A stretch of 64,000 bases of DNA, taken from positions 3,550,001-3,614,000 of the forward strand of contig NZ_CP071139.1 of the NCBI RefSeq assembly GCF_017639205.1. The letters are read 5' to 3'. Shown piece after piece: positions 1-7,541 of this stretch (within the stretch, counting starts at the first letter, position 1; each line of letters opens with the position of its first letter). The position numbers and the translations under genes were made by a program. Source of the DNA: Streptomyces nojiriensis. GTDB taxonomy: Bacteria; Actinomycetota; Actinomycetes; Streptomycetales; Streptomycetaceae. The notes under the pieces were generated by a model that did no database searches, was not told the DNA's origin, and saw nothing but the letters and a program-made list of their open reading frames with translations.

Positions 1-611
1 TCATCCCGCCCCTGGCGGCGTGGCCGGGGCCGGCCGCCTCCGACGTCGAGGGGGTGGGCAGCAGGGAGGCGACGGCCGGCAGGCCGTCCGGGAAGCCCCG
101 GCCCTTCGCATCCCGGGCCCTGGGTGTCGGCAGGCCAGGCGAGGAGGAAGAGACGGTTGCGCTGATGGGCCGCGCCGACGTCCGACGCGCGTACACAAGC
201 CCACCGTGCATCGAACCCGAGGGCGGCAAGGTCGGCGAGGACGGTGTCGAATCCGAGGGAAAGGTGCCCTGCGACGTTCTCAAAGACCGCGTAGCGGGGT
301 CGTAGAACGCCAAGGGCGCGGGCGATGCGGGGCCAGATGTGCCGGTCATCGGCGACTCCCTTGCGCTTGCCGGCGGTACTGAACGGCTGGCAGGGGTAGC
401 CGCCGCAGACGACATCGACGGGTTCGACCTGGTGCCAGTCGACGGCGGTCAGGTCCCCTAGGTTCGGAACGTTCGGGTAGTGGTGGGCGAGGATGCGGGC
501 GGCGCCCGGGTCGTTGTCCGACACCCACGCGGGCGTCCCGCCCAGGACGCTCTGGACGGCCATGTCGAGACCGCCGTAGCCGGTGCACAGCGACCCGATC
601 CGCAGGCTCAT
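1..611 (-). CDS. C5 cytosine-specific DNA methyltransferase, N-terminal part, with an apparent frameshift
   Basis: This is the start of a DNA (cytosine-5) methyltransferase, which methylates cytosine in a specific DNA site using S-adenosylmethionine. From the ATG at 611 the frame reads MSLRIGSLCTGYGGLDMA (SAM-binding motif I). It then shows the catalytic motif PCQPFSTAGKRKG, the ENV motif, and QRNRLFLLAW (motif VIII). The ATG overlaps the stop of the upstream gene (ATGA), so it is the last visible member of a translationally coupled chain. After about position 140 this frame stops resembling the family. The frame shifted by one base reads GLPTPRARDAKGRGF and then SLLPTPSTSEAAGPGH, which looks like the LLPTP segments of actinomycete methyltransferases. 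Either a real frameshift or a sequence error is likely. The C-terminus lies outside the window. Confidence 0.75.
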   Translation of the reverse strand, partial: MSLRIGSLCTGYGGLDMAVQSVLGGTPAWVSDNDPGAARILAHHYPNVPNLGDLTAVDWHQVEPVDVVCGGYPCQPFSTAGKRKGVADDRHIWPRIARALGVLRPRYAVFENVAGHLSLGFDTVLADLAALGFDARWACVRASDVGAAHQRNRLFLLAWPADTQGPGCEGPGLPGRPAGRRLPAAHPLDVGGGRPRPRRQGRD

Positions 612-1447
612 CCGGCCACCGCCGCCGCGGAGTCCCGCTCCCGCTCCGCTTTCAACGTCTCCCGCACGATCCGGGCCTTCGCTGGCGACGTGCGCAGGGC
701 CTTGCGGATCCCCTCACCGGTCAGCTTCTCGATCGGCCACGACTCCGTCAGGCTCCGCGCCTCCGCGAGCAGCTCGACTTCCGTCCGGGTCGGTCGGGTC
801 GATCGGGCGGCGGCAGGGACTCGACCGGTCGCCCGACGAGGACGCGTCACCTCCGCGGCCACCGCGAGCTGCGGTCGGGCCTCGATCGTCTCGATCGGTG
901 CGACGGTGGAAGAGTCCACCTCCTCCTGCGGCTCGGGCTGCTCGGCGGGGGGTTCGCCCTGCTCAGGGGTGGACCGATATGCGGGAGTGTGGATGGATTC
1001 TTGCTTGTCCGGTTCGATCGCGGGTCGGTGGTGAAGGACCTCGGCGACGAGGTCGGAGCCGAAGTAGATCGACCCGACCGGAAGCGACGTCGCCAGCAGC
1101 ACGAGCGCCCAGTTCGCGGGATCCCAGTCGGCCAGTCGACCCCAGTCGACCGTCTCGCTGTGGAGGGCGGGAACCAGACCGTGGACGTAGTTCAGGACCA
1201 GTGAGGCGAGCGTGTACGCGGCGAGGACCCGCAAGGCGAACCGGCGGGCATCGCCGGTCAGCACGAGCGTCGCGACGAGGGTCAGGGCCATCAGGCCGTC
1301 GACCACGAAGGGGTAGAGGTTGGCTGCCGCGTCGTCCGCGCCGATGGCCTTGGCGATGTCGCGCAGGGCGTTCCAGGAGACCCTGAAGGCCATGCCGACC
1401 ACGACCACCAAGGCGAGGACGAGCGCGCGTTTGGCGGTGCGGTTCAC
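608..1447 (-). CDS. DUF2637 family membrane protein
   Basis: A 279-residue protein starting at GTG 1447 (VNRTAKRALVLALVVVVG). The start is chosen because this GTG overlaps the stop of the preceding gene (GTGA) and because the membrane domain begins here; the longer upstream frame has no family resemblance. Four hydrophobic segments fall in about the first 150 residues, including FRVSWNALRDIAKAIGADD and LYPFVVDGLMALTLVATL, the pattern of DUF2637. These proteins are common on Streptomyces conjugative plasmids and integrative elements near transfer and spread genes, but their biochemical role is unknown. The C-terminal half is a charged, Pro/Glu-rich linker followed by a short helical domain rich in Arg and Lys that could contact DNA. 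It lies in a chain of five 4-bp-overlapping genes. Confidence 0.8.
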   Translation of the reverse strand: MNRTAKRALVLALVVVVGMAFRVSWNALRDIAKAIGADDAAANLYPFVVDGLMALTLVATLVLTGDARRFALRVLAAYTLASLVLNYVHGLVPALHSETVDWGRLADWDPANWALVLLATSLPVGSIYFGSDLVAEVLHHRPAIEPDKQESIHTPAYRSTPEQGEPPAEQPEPQEEVDSSTVAPIETIEARPQLAVAAEVTRPRRATGRVPAAARSTRPTRTEVELLAEARSLTESWPIEKLTGEGIRKALRTSPAKARIVRETLKAERERDSAAAVAG

Positions 1448-1716
1448 GGCGCCTCCCCGATGGGGCGGACATCGAACGAGCCGCGGAACTCGACGGCGTC
1501 CGTGTGGTCGTTGTCCATCTCGATCCACTCCCAGGCGGCGTCGTCCGCGGCCTCGTACCCGAGGCTGGCCAGGGCGGCGGTGCGCTCGGCGAGCGTGGGG
1601 GTCGGCGAGGTGCGGCCGAAGGAGTGGAGGGGCCAGTCGTCGGCGTGGCCCTCGACGATGATGTAGATCTCCCACTCACCGAAGTAGGAGTTCGCCAGGC
1701 GGGCGCTGTGTGTCAT
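1444..1716 (-). CDS. Small DUF6303-like protein (paralogue A)
   Basis: A 90-residue protein starting at ATG 1716. The start overlaps the stop of the gene upstream (ATGA), and its own stop overlaps the GTG of the DUF2637 gene. The sequence EGHADDWPLHSFGRTSPT, followed by a helix with LASLGYEA and then WEWIEM, resembles short actinomycete mobile-element proteins that I place in DUF6303 from memory. It is clearly related to the gene just upstream: both have a W-P motif, an R-T/D-ALxxLGY helix and an acidic W-E-W block, so the pair looks like a tandem duplication. No catalytic motif, signal peptide or membrane segment is visible. Function unknown; the overlapping gene order implies co-translation with the membrane protein. 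Confidence 0.65.
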   Translation of the reverse strand: MTHSARLANSYFGEWEIYIIVEGHADDWPLHSFGRTSPTPTLAERTAALASLGYEAADDAAWEWIEMDNDHTDAVEFRGSFDVRPIGEAP

Positions 1717-2039
1717 GCCGCACCCGCTTCCAGCGGCCGGACCTTCACCGTGCCCAGGAGGAGCACCCGCACCGGGTGCGGGTGGTAGTCCGGGCCGGTG
1801 CACTCCTCCCACTCCCACTCGGCGTCCTCGGCGAGCCCATAGCCGAGTTCCGTCAGCGCGTCGCGACGCTGGCGGACCGTCGGGATCTCCGTGGACGCCG
1901 GCCACGTGTAGGTGGGCCACTCACTGACCAGACCGGTCATGGCCACGTACAACTGCCAGCACGGTCCGGCCGTCAGTTCCGGCGCGGTGGTGCCGCAGCA
2001 TCGCAGCGACATCTGCGCGCCGAAGATCTGCTTGCTCAT
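1713..2039 (-). CDS. Small DUF6303-like protein (paralogue B)
   Basis: A 108-residue protein starting at ATG 2039, which overlaps the stop of the DUF6284-like gene by 4 bp. It shares with the next gene downstream the layout SEWPTYTWPA, RRDALTELGYGL and AEWEWEE, so it is probably a duplicated copy. It has an extra N-terminal extension of about 18 residues (MSKQIFGAQMSLRCCG) containing a Cys pair that the other copy lacks. No known enzymatic motif is visible. Its place in the chain suggests a role in the biology of the element (transfer, spread or its control), but that is only context. Confidence 0.6.
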   Translation of the reverse strand: MSKQIFGAQMSLRCCGTTAPELTAGPCWQLYVAMTGLVSEWPTYTWPASTEIPTVRQRRDALTELGYGLAEDAEWEWEECTGPDYHPHPVRVLLLGTVKVRPLEAGAA

Positions 2040-2305
2040 GCCGCATCCCCCGCACCCGTCGTGCCAGCGGTGCGGTTGGCCAGGTCCCGCCGGGCCGCCA
2101 GGACCCGGTTACGGGCCCGGCGGATCCGGCGCTCATCCACCTCGGTGGGCGTGCGGTCGATCGTCATGATCTGCGCGTCGAGCAGGTCGACGCTCGCCAG
2201 GATCAACGGCATCTCGACGTCGATCGCGTCCAGCTCTGCGGCCGACGGCTCCAGCTCGTCGGACCACGGGGTAACACGGTTCTTAAGTGCAGCGATGGAC
2301 TTCAT
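2036..2305 (-). CDS. DUF6284 family protein, first gene of the overlapping chain
   Basis: An 89-residue protein from ATG 2305 (MKSIAALKNRVTPWSDELEP). A Shine-Dalgarno AAGGAG lies 8 nt upstream, which fixes the start and rejects the longer open frame. The body is helical: SAAELDAIDVEMPLILASV, then DLLDAQI and TPTEVDERRIRRARNRVL, matching short actinomycete proteins I recall as DUF6284. The second helix is strongly basic. It is the first member of the five-gene overlapping operon, and its leader contains a perfect 13-bp hairpin just upstream of the ribosome site. Function unknown. Confidence 0.65.
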   Translation of the reverse strand: MKSIAALKNRVTPWSDELEPSAAELDAIDVEMPLILASVDLLDAQIMTIDRTPTEVDERRIRRARNRVLAARRDLANRTAGTTGAGDAA

Positions 2306-2343
2306 GGGTCTTGCTCCTTCGAGAGAGGAACGGGACCCGAACA

Positions 2344-2375
2344 GCAGCCCCCGGCGCTCCAACGCCGGGGGCTGC
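2344..2375 (-). promoter_or_regulatory. Perfect 13-bp hairpin in the leader of the element operon
   Basis: Two arms, 2344-2356 and 2363-2375 (gcagcccccggcg and its exact complement), enclose a 6-nt loop. The structure sits about 38 nt before the ATG of the first gene in the chain. It would be transcribed in the leader if the promoter lies further upstream. It may act as a terminator, attenuator or mRNA stabiliser; there is no T-run on the minus strand. Confidence 0.6.
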
Positions 2376-2505
2376 ACTGCATTCGGGGGTGGAACCAATC
2401 CGGCTCTCCTCGACCCCGCCCGTACGACGCCGCAAGGGCGCCGGACGGGCGGGGGAGGCAACCGGCCGCAGCAATTCCGCTGCGCGGATGAACCCGAACC
2501 ACGGA

Positions 2506-2613
2506 TCACCGGCTATCCCGGTGCGCATCGCGGCGGCTCAGGTGAAGACGCGAAGGGCAGCCGCCCGTGCCGGTCCAGCACGGGCAGCGCCCAGATTCTT
2601 CGTCGGGACACAT
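2506..2613 (-). CDS. Possible very small protein with a good ribosome site
   Basis: On the minus strand GGAGG at about 2617-2621 is followed by overlapping starts. The GTG at 2611 (spacing 5) gives a 32-residue peptide, VSRRRIWALPVLDRHGRLPF and on, ending at 2513. The ATG at 2613 (spacing 3) gives a 35-residue Cys-rich peptide ending at 2506. An 8-bp inverted repeat (2563-2570 / 2578-2585) lies inside it. I do not recognise either product. The strong ribosome site in an otherwise empty 700-bp region is the only support; it could equally be a regulatory leader. Confidence 0.25.
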   Translation of the reverse strand: MCPDEESGRCPCWTGTGGCPSRLHLSRRDAHRDSR

Positions 2614-2805
2614 CAACCTCCAACAGGGGGTCGGACGTGCGAAAGGGTGTCTCGCCTTCGGGAACACGAGCTCCCGTCTTAGGCATGCGAGACGAGTGAC
2701 CTTTCGGTCTCGCCCTCCGGTTGACAAGGGATCCGGGGCCCTCCCCCCGTCCGTTGCGGGGCTCCTGGTCGTACATGCACGCCGAAGCTGAGCCCTTTCG
2801 GGCCA

Positions 2806-2849
2806 TCTGGTGCGCACCAGAAGCATGGCATCTGGTGCGCACCAGATGC
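2806..2849. promoter_or_regulatory. Twin palindromic operator candidates
   Basis: A perfect 16-bp palindrome TCTGGTGCGCACCAGA occupies 2806-2821. A second copy, extended to a perfect 22-bp palindrome (GCATCTGGTGC and complement), occupies 2828-2849. Their centres are 25 bp apart. They lie between the minus-strand element operon and the plus-strand XRE regulator gene, so they are likely binding sites for an element regulator, with the XRE protein and the GntR-Nudix protein as the two local candidates. Confidence 0.65.
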
Positions 2850-2935
2850 AAGCCCCTGGTTCGTTCCGGGCTTGCCGGTGTGTTCCGGTGTGTCTTCAGG
2901 AAACGGCTCAGACAGGGGGTCTCGGTAGCCAACAG

Positions 2936-2987
2936 GGGTTAACCTCAAGGGTGTTAACCCGCTCCCACCTGCGGCGATTTGGTTAAG
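2936..2987. promoter_or_regulatory. GGTTAAC repeat cluster before the XRE regulator
   Basis: An 8-bp inverted repeat GGGTTAAC / GTTAACCC (2936-2943 and 2953-2960) with a 9-nt spacer is followed by a third, imperfect copy GGTTAAG at 2981-2987. The array ends about 35 bp before the probable GTG start of the regulator at 3023. This is the expected place for an autoregulatory operator. The binding protein is not known. Confidence 0.5.
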
Positions 2988-3022
2988 CCCCCCAGGTGGC
3001 ACGGCCATCGGAGGCGATGCAC

Positions 3023-4153
3023 GTGGGCAAGGGATTACGAGTCGTTCGTACCGCGCGGGGATGGTCGCAGGAGCGGCTGATCTTCGAGATTGAGCGCTAC
3101 GCGCGGCAGTACATGCTGAACGTCGCGTCGAGCGCGAGCCTGAAGACATACGTGTCGGAGTGGGAGAACGGCCGACGGGCCATCACAGAGCGGTACGCCG
3201 TGATCCTCCGGCCGCTGCTCGGGGTGACGGACGCCGAACTGGGCGGGGAGCCTGCACGCTCGGTCCCCCAGCAAGCAGACGGCTATGAGGACCTGTTGGG
3301 TCGTATCGACTCGGCGCGGAGCGTCAGCGATTCCATGGTGAGCACCTTCATGGACCAGACGGAGCTACTTCGCACCATGGATCGGCAGATGGGCGCATCG
3401 GGCCTGGTCGACCAGATGAACGGTCACCTGACGACGATGGAGGACGCGCTCACCTTCGCGGTCCTGCCAGGCACTCGCCGTCCCATCGCAACGGCCCTGG
3501 CAGGGGCGGCGACCTTGGCGGCCTGGCAGGCGTTGGACGCGGGTTCTGTGGAGCGCGCGTGGCGGCATTACGAGCTGGCGAAGCGGGCCGCGCAGGACGC
3601 TGACGCGCCGCAGTACTTGGCCCACGCCATGGGGGAGCAGGCGTACGTCCTGGGTGATGCCGGCCGACCCGAGATGGCGGTTGAGCTGATCCGGGACGCG
3701 CAGCTCACCCACGCGGAGCGGCAGTCGCCTCGCCTTCGGGCTTGGCTGAGCGCGGCCGAAGCCGAGCTGTGTGCTGCCGCTGGCATGCACGACGATGCCC
3801 GTCATGCGCTGGACCGGGCGGCGTCCGCGCTGCCGGAAGGCGTGAACCCTCGTGATTCCGACATGCTGAGCATCTTCCTGAACGCGGACCACCTGGCGCG
3901 CTGGCGGGGAAACGTGCTGGCACTACTGGGCGACAGCTCGGCCATGGGTGACCTGTACGCGTCTCTCCAGGCGACGGACCCCACATTCGTCCGAGCCAAG
4001 GCAGGACTGCACAGCGACCTGACCCAGGCGCACCTCGCCCGCGGCGAGTTCGACGAGGCCCGCTCGAACCTTCAGCAGGCGCGACTGCTGGCGAACCGCA
4101 CGGGGTCCGTGCGGCACCGCCGGCGTGTGGAGCTACTTACGGGGCGGCTGTAG
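3023..4153 (+). CDS. XRE-type helix-turn-helix regulator with TPR-like C-terminus
   Basis: A transcriptional regulator of about 376 residues. The N-terminus (GLRVVRTARGWSQERL to SEWENGRRAITE) is a Cro/C1-type helix-turn-helix. The remaining 300 residues are helical repeats with TPR character (HYELAKRAAQDADAPQYLAHA, AERQSPRLRAWLSAAEAEL), a layout common in actinomycete regulators that sense a ligand or peptide. GTG 3023 is preferred because GGAGG lies 8 nt upstream. ATG 3017 would have only 2 nt of spacing, and GTG 2996 has no ribosome site although the frame is open to it. Two sets of inverted repeats stand just upstream. The 3' end overlaps the convergent GntR-Nudix gene by 17 bp. Probably controls the element operon, by context. 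Confidence 0.75.
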   Translation: MGKGLRVVRTARGWSQERLIFEIERYARQYMLNVASSASLKTYVSEWENGRRAITERYAVILRPLLGVTDAELGGEPARSVPQQADGYEDLLGRIDSARSVSDSMVSTFMDQTELLRTMDRQMGASGLVDQMNGHLTTMEDALTFAVLPGTRRPIATALAGAATLAAWQALDAGSVERAWRHYELAKRAAQDADAPQYLAHAMGEQAYVLGDAGRPEMAVELIRDAQLTHAERQSPRLRAWLSAAEAELCAAAGMHDDARHALDRAASALPEGVNPRDSDMLSIFLNADHLARWRGNVLALLGDSSAMGDLYASLQATDPTFVRAKAGLHSDLTQAHLARGEFDEARSNLQQARLLANRTGSVRHRRRVELLTGRL

Positions 4154-4988
4154 CACGCGACGCGAGGACGTGCAGCAGGGCGACCAGGGTTCCTGACCCC
4201 ATGAGCTTGCCCTCGGCCATGAGTCGGGGGATGTCCGCGAGTGGCACCCAGGCGATCTGCCCAGCTTCCTCGATGTCCGTCGGTTCACCCACCTTCACCG
4301 CGCCCCGTGCCACGAAGATCTCGTGAGGCGAATCGACCATGCCGATCATCGGCTGATACGTCACGACGTGCTCGACGTTCGTCGGACGCCAACCGGTCTC
4401 TTCCTCGGTCTCGCGTGCCGCCGTCGTCGCCGCGTCCTCGCCTTCGTCCACGATCCCGCCGGGGAGCTCCCATCCCCACTGCTGCGGGACGAAGCGGTAC
4501 CGCCACATCATCAGGACGCGTTGCTGATCATCGATCACGGCCGTGATCGCCACGTGGTGCAGGCGCACCACGTGGTGCTCGAACCGCTCGACCCCGGGGG
4601 GCTCAACGTCGACGAGGTCGAGGTTCACCCACCGGTTCTCGTAGACCGTCCTGCTGCCGTGGATCGTCCAGGGCTCCAGCTCTGCCGGCGTGGGTGCGGT
4701 CTCGCCACCCACGACTCGGTACGAGCTGCGGTCGTACGCCTTGATGAGGTGCTCGCTCGCCAATCGTGCGAGCACCTGCCGGAGGGCGGTACGGCCGATC
4801 TCCAGCTCAGCGCTCATGGTTCGCTCGGAGGGGAGCTTCTCGCCGGGGCCATACTTCCCCGTCTCGATCCACGATCGGATCGTCTGGTAGACCCTCGTCG
4901 ACTTCGGTCCCATCCTCAGCGCACTCTCCCCGTTCGTCGGCCGGCACTGGCCAGCGTAGTCGGGGGCCAGCTCGGAGAACCCGGCCAT
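4137..4988 (-). CDS. GntR-type winged-helix and Nudix hydrolase fusion
   Basis: A single chain joins a GntR-like winged helix (STRVYQTIRSWIETGKYGPG, KLPSERTMS, RQVLARLASE) to a C-terminal Nudix domain. The Nudix box is complete: GIVDEGE, seven residues, then RETEEETGW, fitting Gx5Ex7REUxEExGU. The domain also has the LPGG lead-in and an ADP-ribose-pyrophosphatase-like surround (YRFVPQQWGWELPGG). From knowledge of pSAM2, a GntR repressor (KorSA) and a Nudix immunity protein (Pif) are separate proteins there; here equivalent domains are fused. Whether it has the same dual role is inference. The start at ATG 4988 (MAGFSELAPDYAG) is provisional; ATG 4913 (MGPKSTRVYQ), directly before the winged helix, is also plausible. 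Convergent with the XRE gene. Confidence 0.8.
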   Translation of the reverse strand: MAGFSELAPDYAGQCRPTNGESALRMGPKSTRVYQTIRSWIETGKYGPGEKLPSERTMSAELEIGRTALRQVLARLASEHLIKAYDRSSYRVVGGETAPTPAELEPWTIHGSRTVYENRWVNLDLVDVEPPGVERFEHHVVRLHHVAITAVIDDQQRVLMMWRYRFVPQQWGWELPGGIVDEGEDAATTAARETEEETGWRPTNVEHVVTYQPMIGMVDSPHEIFVARGAVKVGEPTDIEEAGQIAWVPLADIPRLMAEGKLMGSGTLVALLHVLASRATAAP

Positions 4989-5151
4989 GCCTGTCTCTCT
5001 TCCCGTCTGAGTTATTGGGCGACGAGCCCAGGGCGTCCGGAGGCTGCCCTGCAAGGCCCTCGTTGATGCTCGTGCTGGACGGAACCGACCCGAGCTTGAT
5101 GCACGCCTGTCAGTTCTACCGAAGGACAGCGCGACCTCTCCGGCTCAAGCG

Positions 5152-6009
5152 ATGATGCAGAGCATGGCCCCGGAACTGATCACCGCGATAGCCACCCTGG
5201 CGGGCGTGGCATTAGGCATCGCTGGCACCCTCTCTGCTGCACGCATCCAGGCGAAGGGGAGTCACGCTCAGGCGGACGCTACCTATCGTGCTGCCCAGAC
5301 CACGGCGACCACGCAGTACGCGGCCACCCTTGAGCAGCAGAACCGAGGCGCCCAGAGGGCTGCGTATGTCGGCCTTCTAGCCGTCACCCGAGACTTCGTG
5401 CGGCGCGCAGAATACACGCGCAGCAACGAGGGGGACCGCGATCACTTGGCTCATGACCTGCGTGAACCTCTCGTGCAGGTAGAGACGGCCTTCGCCGCAG
5501 TAGAGCTGGAAGGACCCGAACCGGTGTTGGCCGCGGCCCGCGAGATCGCGGATGCATCATTTAGTTTCAAACAGTTGCTTGAACATCACGGCCACGTCTA
5601 TCGAGCAACAAACAAGCTCTGGGCACGCCACTTTCACAGTCCCCTCAGCGAGTTTCCCGCCATCGAGTCCCTCGACCGATTGCGGTCCATCAACAGGGAC
5701 CTCTCACCGCGTGACCGCGTCCACCTGCTCGCTAGCGAAGACATGCCCGCGCGGGCAGGGGAGATGGGAGAGGGTGGTAGGCGCTGGCGAGCAGAGTTTC
5801 TGCAAGCCCGGTCCCTGCTGCAGGTCTACGTTGAAGAGGGGATCATCACTGAGGTTGAGCGGGAAGCCATCCTTCGGCATTCCGGAACCTGGGAGCATAG
5901 CGTTCCGGACATGCTTGATGCGGCACAGGCGAAGCTAGACGCTGTGCTCGTTCGCTTCGTCCAAGAGGCCCGAACGCACCTGAATGCCACCGTCCCGCGC
6001 CATGACTAA
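5152..6009 (+). CDS. Membrane-tethered protein of unknown function
   Basis: A 285-residue protein. Residues 5-30 (APELITAIATLAGVALGIAGTL) form one N-terminal membrane helix. Next comes a coiled, Ala/Gln-rich stretch, and then a mostly helical soluble domain with many charged residues. I do not recognise the family; single-pass proteins like this are frequent in actinomycete accessory regions. No clear Shine-Dalgarno precedes ATG 5152, and ATG 5164 is an alternative start. Codon use is less GC-biased than the rest of the window, consistent with acquired cargo. It converges on the PIN-domain gene with a 167-bp gap, so the two are neighbours but not one operon. Confidence 0.6.
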   Translation: MMQSMAPELITAIATLAGVALGIAGTLSAARIQAKGSHAQADATYRAAQTTATTQYAATLEQQNRGAQRAAYVGLLAVTRDFVRRAEYTRSNEGDRDHLAHDLREPLVQVETAFAAVELEGPEPVLAAAREIADASFSFKQLLEHHGHVYRATNKLWARHFHSPLSEFPAIESLDRLRSINRDLSPRDRVHLLASEDMPARAGEMGEGGRRWRAEFLQARSLLQVYVEEGIITEVEREAILRHSGTWEHSVPDMLDAAQAKLDAVLVRFVQEARTHLNATVPRHD

Positions 6010-6176
6010 CGCCGGGCTGTTGTGTGCATGCACTCCGTCTCCGTGTCGGCTATCTATGAGGAAATTAGCGTGGGCCGTCAAGGGCGCCCCAGGACGCCCA
6101 TCCACCACCCGCGAAGACCATGAATGCCTCATTCACCCCAGCCACCTGCAGCTGCGCCAGGACCCGATAGACTAAT

Positions 6177-7526
6177 CTAGTCTTCCCGGTCGAGGATTTC
6201 CCACGCCTTTTCGAGTGGGCCATGCAGGCTTTCGTGCACGCTAAATCCGTCGACCCTGCCAAAACCAGCCTTCATCTCGTCATAGACTGGAACCAGGACA
6301 TCTTGATCAAACCCAGATAGATTCGCATCGAAGGAAACATCCTGCGAGATTCTGCTAACCGGTCGAGTGAACCCCTTGAGCATACGACCGGGCTCATAGC
6401 CACCGATCTCGTAAACTTCGTCCCGGCTCACGAACCCGCCATTCCGAACAGCTCGCCTTATCGCAGACTCCTGCACTGGGGCTTGAGCTCGCAGCGCACG
6501 AAGCAACTGGCCGAGGAAGACGTAGTTCCAATTACTAACCCGTTCCTCCGCCTCGGATCTCGCATCGACCATCTCGACGTTCTGGACAGAGTCCTCTGTT
6601 ACCGGAACCGCAAGGTAGTCTCGCGCAAGCACTAGCAACCGCTCAGGTTTGAGCATGTAGAGATGAGCGGACGTTTCGTCGCGAAGCTCCTCGGCGAGTT
6701 CATTGCGAGGACCGACCGGCGCGCCCTGACGAATCCACCACCAGTCTTCCTTCGAGTCGCCAGTAACAAAAAGGAAGTCGCCGCCACGGCGCTTTGCTTC
6801 CAACTTGATCTGACTCCAAACCAGGAAGTCCCCCGCCTCGGAATCATCGCCGCGTGAGTCCTTATCTTTATCCATATAGCCTGGCGGAATTTTCTTCTCC
6901 ACCCGCCGCTTCCCCTCGATGATCGCGGCATCATAATCTGCCCTCACAAGGGGGAGACCCACCTTCCCTGCAAGCAGTATGGCGAGCTCAGAGATTACGC
7001 GATCCTTCGATGTATCCCGCTCCATGCCGAGACCGCTGCTATCAACCACCTTCTCCATCGATTCGATGACCTGATCAAATCCCTGGGATAGATTTCCCTC
7101 AAGACGGCGAAGCTCTGCCCGATCAAGCGATACTCGATTGGCCCAGGCGCGAAGTTTTTCCACCGCCTTGCTAAGATCCGCAAGGAGCGCTTTCTTTGAC
7201 GATTCGAGCTGCTTCGCCGGGTCTTCGAGCGCTCTCTCTCGGTTACGCCAAAACTCGGCCATCACTTGATTAGGCACCCAGAGGCGTGTACCCATTTTCG
7301 CCAACGTCGACAGAAAAGCCTCTCGCGCGGCGTTGTTGTATCGATACAGATTCAGGAGGACGTTCGTATCTACGACGACCGTCCCGTTACTAAGAACACG
7401 CTTCCAGTCGTCTGGTGTAGGTGTCACGAAACCGGAGAACCCGTCAAAGATCCCCCTGCCCGTGGAATCGGCAGCTTCCAGCACCTCAGACGCATCTACA
7501 TCAGTCACGGTTGACAGGCTATACAC
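6177..7526 (-). CDS. PIN-like domain protein (PIN_8 type), probable ribonuclease cargo gene
   Basis: A 449-residue protein with a PIN-fold nuclease signature. VVVDTNVLLNLYRY near residue 50 supplies the first acidic residue, VPNQVMAEFWRNRE the second block, and FVTGDSKEDWWW near residue 260 the distal acidic residues. A long helical insertion lies between, as in the PIN_8 (DUF4935-like) family. The C-terminal 130 residues look like a separate, possibly winged-helix domain (SAIRRAVRNGGFVSRDEVY). PIN proteins are usually metal-dependent RNases; large PIN_8 proteins occur among mobile-element and defence genes, so a defensive RNase role is possible but unproven. No antitoxin-like partner is adjacent. 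Base composition is clearly lower in GC than the chromosome. GTG 7526 has no clear ribosome site; GTG 7508 is an alternative. Confidence 0.75.
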   Translation of the reverse strand: MYSLSTVTDVDASEVLEAADSTGRGIFDGFSGFVTPTPDDWKRVLSNGTVVVDTNVLLNLYRYNNAAREAFLSTLAKMGTRLWVPNQVMAEFWRNRERALEDPAKQLESSKKALLADLSKAVEKLRAWANRVSLDRAELRRLEGNLSQGFDQVIESMEKVVDSSGLGMERDTSKDRVISELAILLAGKVGLPLVRADYDAAIIEGKRRVEKKIPPGYMDKDKDSRGDDSEAGDFLVWSQIKLEAKRRGGDFLFVTGDSKEDWWWIRQGAPVGPRNELAEELRDETSAHLYMLKPERLLVLARDYLAVPVTEDSVQNVEMVDARSEAEERVSNWNYVFLGQLLRALRAQAPVQESAIRRAVRNGGFVSRDEVYEIGGYEPGRMLKGFTRPVSRISQDVSFDANLSGFDQDVLVPVYDEMKAGFGRVDGFSVHESLHGPLEKAWEILDRED

Positions 7527-7541
7527 GCAGGTGACTAGCCG

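Noticed and set aside
2721..2726. TTGACA as a plus-strand -35 box
   Set aside because: No -10 box at 16-19 bp; the following sequence is a C-run, and no plus gene starts nearby.
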